Position numbers and translations under genes: made by a program. Of a stretch of DNA of 64,000 nt, positions 42,411-51,558 are shown one piece after another (within the stretch, counting starts at the first letter, position 1; every line of letters starts with the position of its first letter). This stretch comes from Isochrysis galbana (Eukaryota; Haptophyta; Isochrysidales; Isochrysidaceae), in contig CM030932.1 of NCBI GenBank assembly GCA_018136815.1, positions 1,839,284 to 1,903,283 of the forward strand, read 5' to 3'. Below the pieces are notes generated by a model. The model saw only the letters and a list, made by a program, of their open reading frames with translations, was not told the origin of the DNA and did not search any database.

Positions 42411-45400
42411 CTTCTTTGCCGGCAGCCTCGCCGGAGCGGCAGACCATTAGATCTCGAACATATAGACAATGCCTTGGGTAGGCAGATGGTAGGGTATCCA
42501 CGACGCTCTCCGGCCGGTGCGCGGTCACGTGTGCAATGGTGTCGGACAGGGACGGGGTTGGTCGCCAGCGTCGTTGCTCGGGTGAATTCGTCGTCAAACT
42601 GGTCGTCGTCTCTTCGGGTACTCCGACTGCCGCTATCGTGGCAGAGGGCCTAGAGGGGTCGTCCTCGTTGGTAGCGGTACAGGGTGATAGCTTGGGACTA
42701 GTGTAGCCCAGGCCTCTCTTGTCGGTGGGGTGCCTCGGGTGGTCGGACATCTTTTCCCAATCTTTCTCGAGACGGGCTTGGGCTTCTGTCTTGGGTCTTC
42801 GAACTAATGAGGCTAGCTCTTCGGCGCGGATGCCTTTGGCTTCCACGAATTCGATCGGCGCTCGGACGGCAGCGGCGAGGTCGGATTCCTCGTCGGCGTT
42901 TCGTCCGGCTAGAGCTTGCGCTCTTATTTCGTCAGCGGTTTCGGGCGTGACGTTGGACCATTTCTGGTCCCCGTTCACTCCGAATGATTGCCATTGTTGG
43001 CGCCGCTTCCGGAGAGTCGTCGGCGTCGTCGGACGCGGCGAGCTCGCGCGTGCCGGAGGCGGGGCGGTCCATGGAGAGAATGGGTCGTGGAGTGTAGACT
43101 CGGAGGCGTGGAGTGGCGTGTCGTTGTCGTGGTTATCGTGGGTTTCTTTTTGGTCTTCGTGGTTGTCTGACTCGGGAGTAGCTGGACGGGAAACAACGGG
43201 GTCGGAAGAAACTTCACTCGTTTCCCTCCCCCTCTCATAACGATGAAGAGCCGACCACGGCTCGTAGGCGGTAGCCTCGGTCGAGCTAAGTGAAGGCCGG
43301 TCCAATAGGCTGCACCGCGCGCAAGCGAGTAGCTCTAACGCGGACAATTTCTTCGTCGACGTCTGGTCTCGCTGTTGGCTCAAATGTCGAAGAAGAACAG
43401 GCATCCAATGGATCGCCATCGCTCCAGCTACACCGACGTAGGTGCGGCTGCGAAGAGCGCCACGGTGCGGTGAAGGAGAGAGGTTAGCCATGGCCGACTC
43501 ACGGCCATCCACGACGCAAGTTGGCTGGAGGGGCGGCAGCCCTTTGGTGAGGTACAACCCGGTGGCTTTCTGGTGTCCAGTGCCGTGCTCCCAGGGTTGG
43601 ACGAATTGGGTCGGGGTCAACCCCCCGACTAAACGGCGAGCTTCCGCATGCATCCGAGGGTTCTCGACCGCTACAAACGGAGCAGTGGCGGAGGCCATTG
43701 ACTTGAAGACGCGAGCGGCCGACTCAAGAGCGGCACGACGTCCGGGTTCTTGGGAGAGCCATTGACTGCTGACAGCGGAGAGGTACGTGCAGGGCGGGTG
43801 GGCGATGACTAGGTCCCAACCTAGGTTTTGGACATGAAGCGCGTCGCCTTGGAAGTGGGGCACGTAATCGATCTCGGAAGGATACAAATCGCACGTAGCT
43901 ACATCAGCACCGGCGAGTAGGAACATGGAGGAGACGACGCCGCTCGTCTCGCCAACGACGAGAACGCGTGGTGCGTGACAGCCAGACGTCAGCCCGTCTT
44001 GGACTCGTTGATTCATCTTCGTGAGCTCAGCGCAAAGCTCATCGAAGTGCTTGGGTAGCGCGGCGGCAGGCGAGGCTAGGGTGCCATTGCGAGGCCGGCG
44101 AAGCTCTTGGGCTGCCTCCGTGAGGTGCCGAGGTAATACCACCGCAGAGCCGCTCGCTCGTGCACGAAGAGAGGCGAGAGCGTGGAGAGCGGGTGACGGG
44201 GTATCATCACGGGTGCCGACATCGGAGTTGTTTTGAGAGGAATCGAAGGACTGGATCGCGGACGCATTGATCGCTGCCACGCGCATGATGGTGGTGGCAG
44301 TGGTATCGAGAGGCAGGCAGTGCTCGGAGGCGGCGACCGGTGGCCGCAGCGACGTAGGACGAATGGAAGAAGACTCGGATATCGACGACGTAGAGACGGG
44401 CTCGGAGGACGGGATGGACGAAGAAACTCGGAGAAGTGGGGTGTCGGACGGCGGCGACGGACGCCGCGGCCGCGAGACCACCGGTGAGAGACATGAAGGA
44501 CATGGCTCAGGGACTCGGTTGGGCTGGCTCAATGGGCGTAGAAGCTCGGTTTGGGAGGCCGCCGTTCCTCGACGTGCAGAGGAGTTGTGGTCACTCTCCA
44601 TGGTCACGTCGGAAGAGGAAACAGGCCAGGGATCGACGTCGTTGCATTCTGTCGTCGGCGGGGTCGGCGCCGGCGAAAGAAGGGACGTGGCTGTCGTAGA
44701 AGCCGGCTGCGGGGAAGGCTGGGGCCAGGGTGGTGGCTCTGTGGCAGCGGCTGGCGTGGGTAGTGGCCGAAGAGGTTCTGCAATGCGAAGCATTCTTCGG
44801 AGGACTTGGCTCGGGCTAGCGGGTGGATGGACCGCTGAAATTACGGTGGATTCAGACTCGAATTCGGAAGACTCGGCGACTTGAGAGGGGCTAGGAGACG
44901 GCTGTTCAAGCTCCTCCAGGGCTCTCGGTTGATGGGGTGGCGTGGGAACGCCGGTGGTCGACCGCGGACTCCGCGGTGACGTTAATTTGTACTCGGACTC
45001 GGACTCGTCGTTTCTGGCGTGCTGGACGCCAATAACAGGGCTAACTTTCGAAATGGGAACGGACGGGGCCGGCTCAAAGGTGAAGCCCCCTGGCGTCGCA
45101 ACCGTCGGTGAGGACGAAGCTGAAGCTTGTGATGACAATAGGGGCACGGTGGCCAGCACCGGTTGGCTCGGTGCGGCCGAAATCTCGGACTCGGTGACGG
45201 GCTTGATTACGCGGGCTCGGGATGCACTGTCTTGTGCGATTGGACTCGGACTCGGAACGGAAACGGAAGGGATCGGCTCGGCGGCGTGCAGCCTGCTGGA
45301 GTGGCAGGCCGGCTGCGGCGAGACTCGGAACGGTGGCTCGGACAAGGACACAGTGGCTGTCGTCGAGGGCTTCGGCGTCAGCTTGTGTTTGGACTCGATA

Positions 45401-46284
45401 CGCGGTGGCTCGTGAAACGGGGCTCGGTTGTGGTTGGAATTCTGGAAGTGACCGGAGATTCCAAATGACTCAGACTCGGGGCGCGGAGGACCGAAGGTGA
45501 ACACTCCCGCGGAAGGAGTGGTCGTCGGAGGCTCAGTGAGTGGCTGGAGCTCCGTTAATCCTGCGGTCGACCGCGTGGTAGGACTCGGTGACGTTGTAAA
45601 CTCGGACTCGGACTCGGACTCGGACTCGGATGGCTCAGAACGGGGTTTGCTCAAAACAGGCTTGGACTCGGACTCGAAAGAAAGTGGGGAAGAACCGGAG
45701 AACTGCGCCTCCATCGTCGTAGTAATGGAGACTGGTGATACCGGTGATGACTGGACTGGGCTCAGACTCGTAGATGGGCTCGCGGTGGCGTAAGACGAAG
45801 AGGGTAATTCTGAACGTGACTTGGACTCGGACTCGTACTCGGGAGACGTTTTGTGGCTCGGACATGCGAAATTTGATTTGAAGGATTGAAGGTTGGATTG
45901 GGCCTGCGGCGGCTGGATTTTCGCAGACCGTGAGGTCTTGGACTGGGGATGCTTGAGGAGTGGCGGGGGGTAGCGGTTGAGCGGCTTGAGTTGATAGAGA
46001 GGCGGTGACGGTTGACTTGGTTTTGAGGACTCGTGCGTGATATCGAGAATCAGGATGGAATCATCGGCATTGGGAGAAATAGGGGCAATCGGCGAGGAGG
46101 CAGGAGAAAGAGGGGGATGGAGGTGGCAGGGCTTGTCTGGAACTTGGGGAATCTTGGGGTACCGGTTGGAGGCCGTAGAAGTACTCGGCCGTAGCGTAAT
46201 ACGATCTTTTGGTGGGTGGCGTTCAGGCCCACTACCCTGGACTGGTAGCGGGGTAACAGCGCGGACGTGGGCCCCGCCGGCGAC
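42411..46284 (-). CDS. pol: N-terminal part of Pol, Ty3/gypsy copy B, with phage-type DNA methyltransferase-like domain
   Basis: The frame is open from the base after the gag TAG (46284) to the gap; the first good ATG is 45714. A long Ser/Pro/Thr/Glu-rich region comes first, including a GACTCG hexanucleotide run coding (SE)n at 45598-45635. The methyltransferase-like domain spans roughly 43990-43395: RVLVVGETSG, CDLYPSEIDY, DLVIAHPPCTYLS, APFVAVENPRMH, QPWEHGTGHQKATG and RSRTYVGVAGAMA. After a linker the frame reaches YPRHCLYVRDLMVC, the segment that precedes the protease in copy A, and then enters the gap. The domain is clearly diverged from copy A at the amino-acid level, yet all motifs persist. 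This part of the copy is uninterrupted. Confidence 0.88.
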
Positions 46285-46287
46285 CTA
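46216..46287 (-). promoter_or_regulatory. Candidate UAG readthrough signal between gag and pol, copy B
   Basis: Gag ends CAG-TAG (46287-46285) and pol continues in the same frame without another stop. CCGGCGGGG occupies +5 to +13 after the stop (46280-46272). A GTGGGCCTGAACGCCACC block begins at +53 (46232). Both blocks have counterparts at the same offsets in copy A. Confidence 0.55.
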
Positions 46288-49050
46288 CTGGGCCGGACGG
46301 AGAACAACCATCGTGCGGAGGCGGCGGTGGACTTCTGGGTCGTTACCACACTCGCCACTGCCGCCTTCGCAGAGAAAACGAATGTATGGTTGGCAAACGA
46401 CGGGGTTATGAGCTCCGTCGCCCGTGCCATACTTCCACAAGTCTGCCTCGGGCGTACCAGATGGAGCCCGGGGACGAAAGGCGCAGTACGCGCAGCCGTT
46501 GGCGTCGGTCCACTCCTTGACGTCGCGGTCTAAGTCGTCGAGACGCGGCGCCGTCATGGTGGCATCCGAGGGACGGCAGCGCGTGAGCGCAGCGCGAAGG
46601 GCCGGGTGACCCGCGTAACGAGAGATTTGCCAGAAGCGGGCTCGCGCTCGAGACCAGCTACCTGGATCCCATTCCGAGAGGCCCGAATCGGCCGGAAGCC
46701 CAAGGCCGTTCGGAGGGGGATCACATTGGCGACGGGAAGACGTGCTTTTGCCGAGGGGACGGTCAAGAAGTGCGTCCGGTAACGGAGACGATGCGGAGTA
46801 ATTCGTAGGCGGAGGCGGAGCCCGACGATTGTCAGCGCCAGTCGCCTTGCGGTTCGAGTTGTTGTTTTGCGATTTTAATGCCTCGGCCACCGCCGCTTGG
46901 ACGGCGGCGACCATCGAAGCCGTAGTGTCTGCGGGGTTAGAGGCAGTCTTAGCAACCTTGGCGGTCTTGGTGGACTTGGAAGTAGTCGCCGGCGGCGTCA
47001 CGGCGGCGACCGTGACCGACGCTTGTTGGCCAGCGCGGGCTTGTTCGTACGGGCTCAGGTAGCGCTGGCAGAGGTTGACGCACGAAAGGGCCGAACGAGG
47101 GAGCTCGTGGTTCTCGACGCGGAAGCGAGTCTTCGCAAGACACTCGCCGAACTTGGTCGCGTTATCCACGCCGCGAGCCGCGTCGACCTTGTCGTTCCGA
47201 ATGATGGACTCGAATCGTTGATTGATATCGTGCGACATGTTTGGGTGGTCCCAGACCGTCGTGGCATCCACCTTCGCGTCACCCATCTTGCGGACGTACG
47301 CGCGCACCAAATTCTTGGATAACTCTAAGAGATCGGAGCCGGCTTCACGGGCTACGAGGCGGTCCCACTCCATGGAGGCGGAGTCTTTGGCGAAGCCGGG
47401 CACGTTGGCCGCGAAGGTGGCGTCGCACTTGCGGAGAAGCACGTCGCAGGCCAGCGCGGGATTGAGAGAGAGAACCGGATCTTCGGCGAGATCGAGGAGG
47501 AAGGCGTAAATCCTTTGGTTGCCGGTGGTGCACAAGTTGGCGGCCGCTAGCAAGGATGTAAAGATTTCACGGTGGTCGCAGCCGAGCGAGAGGGCGCGCT
47601 CGAGTGGCTTGATGAAGGACAGACGAAAATCATTCCAGGAGGTGGCCGCTGTCTGGACGTTGTCCGAGGCCAGGCCCTTGGGGAACTTGATCTCGGAAAG
47701 CTCTTTGCCCATTCGGACTTGGTGATGGAGGGTGCGGTCGAGGAAGAAGCGGCTCCGAGCCCACTTGGTCACGTGCTCCTTCTCGAAAAACACACGGTAG
47801 TGCCAAACATTGCCGGCCCGAGAGAGGCCGCCGTTGAGAATGGCGTGGATTAGCTCGAAATCGTCGGAGTTCTTGTAGAGAGAAGCTACCTCATAGGGGG
47901 ACATGTTAAACAGTTGGTCCCATGAGGCTAGGATGACCTCTCGCTCAGAAACATCCCCGGCGAGGCTTGGATCGACGGGATGCCGCCGAGTCGCCGGATT
48001 TGGAAGCGAGCGGAGGCCCGCGACGGTGGGTGGAGGTTGGGGATCAGAAACAGGCTTGACAGACGGGACAGGAACGGGTGTATTGGGTACGGGATCGGAA
48101 ATCGGATTTGGCGGAACGGAGAACGGCGCGGCGGGCAAAGGTTGAGAAGGGAACTTGGCCGAGGCAGGGGGAGCACCGATGGAGTTGTCTCCTTCTTCCA
48201 CAAGCGGTGGCGAAGTTTCGACTCGAGACGAAGTCGTAGTGCCCGCTTGGCCCTGTAGAATGTTGAGTATCGTGTTGAAGGTAGACCCCACCTCTCGCTG
48301 AAATTCTTCGTGGCGCTGGGCGGCTTGGAGGGTAGAGGACTCGAGGCGGTCGACAGCGCCGCGGAGAGCCTCGATCTGGACTTGTTGGTCCATGATTTGG
48401 GCGGCGCCGACGGTGGCGGTCGGAGGTGGAACGACGTTACGTTTGGGGTACGAATACGTCGACGGGGGTGGAACAAACTCTTCATATGGTGGGGGCTCGA
48501 AAGGAGGGAGGGACCGGACGGAACCCACATCATCTTCAGCACCAACCACAGAGGGATTGAGAGAGGAAGGAACACTTGGCAAAGGATCAGCGAAAGAAAG
48601 GAGAGGAAAGGCCACCGGTGGAGCAACGGACGAGGCTAGAGGACCCATTCCAGCTCCAGTTGACGGGGTGTGAGTAGAGGCCCGCGGAGGCGGCGGAACT
48701 TCGACCGTCGGCGCGGAGAGGCGAGAGGGGGGGAGAACTGGCTCGGAAAGGCTCTCCTTTGAAGAAGGGAGGGGTCCCACGAGGCTCTCTTCCCCAGGAG
48801 ACTTCGACCCGAACAGTTCGGGAAGAGAAGAAGAAGAGACGGGCTCATGACGCGGGGACGATGAAGATTTCTCAAGGGAAGAACTCGACGTGACGACCGG
48901 AGCCGAAGGCGCGAGCGAAGATGTTGTGCTTGTCAGAGCAAGGCTGATCTCACTCTTGGAGATTGCCTGCGAGGGCGCGCCGGCAGCTAGCGCGGAACGC
49001 GGTTCTTGTGGGGAGCTCATGGAGCTTTCCTCGGGGGTGACTACGGGCAT
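46285..49050 (-). CDS. gag: Gag polyprotein, Ty3/gypsy copy B, intact
   Basis: ATG 49050 to TAG 46285, 921 residues in one frame. Residues 1-260 are Ser/Pro-rich. A short helix region follows (QQVQIEALRGAVDRLESS). The conserved capsid-like core is about residues 360-640 (NVWHYRVFFEKEH, HHQVRMGKELSEIKFPKGLASDNVQTAA in pieces, CDHREIFTSLL, KDSASMEWDRL, WDHPNMSHDINQRFE). A basic/Ser-rich linker leads to a C-terminal module with CAYC, GTGDGAHNPVVCQPYIRFLC and GECG. That module is shared with copy A and replaces the usual CCHC knuckle. Gag would form the particle that packages element RNA. Confidence 0.9.
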   Translation of the reverse strand: MPVVTPEESSMSSPQEPRSALAAGAPSQAISKSEISLALTSTTSSLAPSAPVVTSSSSLEKSSSSPRHEPVSSSSLPELFGSKSPGEESLVGPLPSSKESLSEPVLPPSRLSAPTVEVPPPPRASTHTPSTGAGMGPLASSVAPPVAFPLLSFADPLPSVPSSLNPSVVGAEDDVGSVRSLPPFEPPPYEEFVPPPSTYSYPKRNVVPPPTATVGAAQIMDQQVQIEALRGAVDRLESSTLQAAQRHEEFQREVGSTFNTILNILQGQAGTTTSSRVETSPPLVEEGDNSIGAPPASAKFPSQPLPAAPFSVPPNPISDPVPNTPVPVPSVKPVSDPQPPPTVAGLRSLPNPATRRHPVDPSLAGDVSEREVILASWDQLFNMSPYEVASLYKNSDDFELIHAILNGGLSRAGNVWHYRVFFEKEHVTKWARSRFFLDRTLHHQVRMGKELSEIKFPKGLASDNVQTAATSWNDFRLSFIKPLERALSLGCDHREIFTSLLAAANLCTTGNQRIYAFLLDLAEDPVLSLNPALACDVLLRKCDATFAANVPGFAKDSASMEWDRLVAREAGSDLLELSKNLVRAYVRKMGDAKVDATTVWDHPNMSHDINQRFESIIRNDKVDAARGVDNATKFGECLAKTRFRVENHELPRSALSCVNLCQRYLSPYEQARAGQQASVTVAAVTPPATTSKSTKTAKVAKTASNPADTTASMVAAVQAAVAEALKSQNNNSNRKATGADNRRAPPPPTNYSASSPLPDALLDRPLGKSTSSRRQCDPPPNGLGLPADSGLSEWDPGSWSRARARFWQISRYAGHPALRAALTRCRPSDATMTAPRLDDLDRDVKEWTDANGCAYCAFRPRAPSGTPEADLWKYGTGDGAHNPVVCQPYIRFLCEGGSGECGNDPEVHRRLRTMVVLRPAQ

Positions 49051-50100
49051 GGTGATCGACGCACGACGCACGACGCACGCACGGAGCACGGTGGGCGCGG
49101 AAGTGCGAAAGGAGGCTTGTGGGAGGTGGTGGCAGGCGACTGGGGGTGGCTCAGGCGCGTGCTTGACTTGTATTGACTCGTTGACTCGGGGTATAGACTC
49201 GGGAACTCGGGGGACTCGCTTGGGAACACGGTGGGACTCGACGAAGTTGCTACAAAAACACTCACAAGAAACCCAAACCCCAACGACCTTGGGCTCAGAA
49301 AACTAACGTAAACACTCCGGAATCATACGATAAACAAACCCTCCCCGTGCGACGAATGCTGAGGTCGCGATCGCTCGTCATGCGCGAAGAAATACGGAAA
49401 GAGAGCGCAAAACTACGCAAACGAAGGGTTCGAACTATCGTTAAAGTGAAACTCGTCCGCTGAAGCCAACGCGGAGGGTCGAGGAGAGATCCAAAATCGC
49501 GCCGGGGGAAGAAGGCGATGTGCGGAGAGACCTTCTAGACAAGCTTCAACGAGCAAGGGGCGACGAAACAAGACGCGAGACGCGAGGCGCGTGCCATTCG
49601 TTCTTCCTTTCTTTCATCGAAACCGCGACAAAACTAACATTAAACGTCGGTGCCCCCTCCGCGAGGATCGCGAAGAAGAACGGACGAGATGGAGGCAATC
49701 ATCGAAGGAACCGCGAGAGGAATCGAAGCGAGGGGGGGAACAACGACGGCCGGAGGAAACGAACCGCGCGCGGGGGAGAAGAGAACCTCGCGCGGGGGGG
49801 GGATTAATATAACGGCCGGAGGCGACGGACGGCACGCCGAGGGAAAGAACCTGCCGCGGGGGGGGCGAGGGACCGAGGGCACGGCGGGGCAGCGTGGGAG
49901 GGCGCGAGGCCGATCTCGGAACGAGATCGCGTCCTTTCCCTCGCGGAGCGCGGAGAGACCCCCCACGAGATATCTTGGGACCGGAGAATGTTTTGGACGA
50001 ATCTTCCTACCGTCGGCCGAGGAGAGGCGGACGGAGAGAGAGAGAGAGAGTCTCGCAGAGCGACTGCAGAACGAGAAGTCGAAGTCATGCCGGTTTATTA
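49051..50100 (-). repeat. Leader and probable 5' LTR of copy B
   Basis: Upstream of the copy B gag on the same strand. The sequence includes a CT-rich run (rc of 50030-50060) preceded by GTCGCTCTGCGAGACTCTCT-like sequence, resembling the CT-rich run inside the copy A LTR (4015-4060). No second LTR is in the window, so the ends cannot be fixed. Confidence 0.45.
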
Positions 50101-50734
50101 CCTTAAACGAGCCAACAATTATAGTAACAGCAAAAACAAAATTCGAATCGCAAATTTCGAGACCAAAACCTGCAAACCTGGACTTGAGACCATGGGGAAT
50201 CCGAATCTGTGTGTCTTGTGCGTCAGTGGCAACACGGGGAACTGTTCAATTGTAATTGTGAGCGCGTACCTTACACGAATATTCATGCCTACAGCCTTCA
50301 GATGGGCAGGAATACAACAACATTGAAGTGCAAAATTACGAGTTTGACTGATGGTCCAGTGTCCAGTGTCCAGTGTGCATAGAACCACGCCTTGTGGACT
50401 TAGTGAGTTGGCGTCACAAGCTTCCTCGCTATTCGATGTTTGTGTTTGTGCCTCGCATGAAGGGCCTCACTAAAAATATACCGGAGGGGGGCCCGATTGT
50501 ATTTCGCGCACCGTCTTCGAAGGTCTGAAATTCGGTATGCTTTCGCTTTCGAAAATTTCGCCGGAGAACCTCCCAATTTTTTGCTGATCCATCCTACCGG
50601 AACTTATAGCCTATAGGGAGCTTATTTAGCCCTTCATTTACCCATTGCAGCTGGTGCCCTCCGCACCCCCATAGTGAGTGACCGGGCTATTACCCCTAAT
50701 AAAAAACCCTGTTTGACCGCCCTACCATATCTAA
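50101..50734. other. Intergenic, no gene recognised
   Basis: AT-richer DNA. It includes the short R3 end motif (TGTTTGACCGCCCTA near 50711) and a thrice-repeated GTGTCCA near 50352-50376. Confidence 0.4.
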
Positions 50735-50892
50735 GCCCTTCACCTTCACCCCAATCTCCCTAGTAGTGCACCGGGGGAGCCGCCTGCTGGCGGGGGGAGA
50801 AGGGCCGGGGGAATGGGGGTGTAGAAAGTATGCTACGTGTAGGTAGTGGTTCCATTCGCCGCGAGTGCGGTAAGAACATTAGAAGGTTTTTT
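50735..50892 (+). repeat. 3' part of repeat R1
   Basis: Matches the tail of R1 from TCTAAGCCCTTCACC through TAGTGCACCGGGGGAG to GTGCGGTAAGAACATTAGAAGG. The same tail version (TATGCTACGTGTAGGTAGTGG) occurs at 56560-56625. Confidence 0.7.
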
Positions 50893-51061
50893 ATTTTATC
50901 ATCCGTCGATTTATCGTCTTAGGTTCGGTACTACTAGGGAGGAGGGAGGAGGATGCCCCCCTATCTCTATAAGTATCCGTGTGCTATAAATAGTAAATGG
51001 CTGAAGAGTGGAGATGTGGAGATCCTCTCTCTATCTCTCTCTGTCTTAGAACCAACCACGT

Positions 51062-51512
51062 GGGGGGGGGGGGGGGGGGGCGAGAGAGAGAGAGGGAGAG
51101 AGGGGGGGGGGGAGGAGAGAGGGAGAGAGAGAGGGAGAAGAGAGAAGAGAGAGGGAGAAGAGAGAGGGAGAAGAGAGAGGGGGGAGAACGGGGAGAGAGA
51201 GAGGGAGAGCGAGGAGAAAGAGAGAGGGGGGGGGAGAGGGGAGGGGGCCAGAGGGAGAAGAGAGAGGGGGGGAGAACGTGGGGAGAGAGAGAGAGGGAGG
51301 GAGGGGGGGGGAGAGAGGGGGGGGGGGAGAGGGAGAAGAGAGAGGGAGAGGGAGAAGAGAGAGGGAGGGAGAAGGGAGAGAGAGAGAGAGAGAGGGAGAG
51401 AACTCGCGTTGCTCGTGGACGGCTTGAGGGAGGGAGAGAGAGAGGGGGAGAAGGAGAGGGAGAGAGAGAAAGAGAGGGAGAAGAGAGAGGGAGAGAGAGG
51501 GAGAGAGCTCGC
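51062..51512 (+). repeat. GA-rich microsatellite (AGAGAGGG and poly-G)
   Basis: About 450 bp of GA/GGGA repeats with a 20-base G run at 51062. It lies directly upstream of the transporter gene, and long artefactual frames cross it on both strands. Confidence 0.9.
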
Positions 51513-51558
51513 GTCGCTCGTGGACGGCTTGCACGATAGCAGCCTCACCGCCACCCAC

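Noticed and set aside
42178-42470. Frames that run through the Ns at 42311-42410
   Set aside because: Continuity across a placeholder gap has no meaning; the two sides encode different elements.
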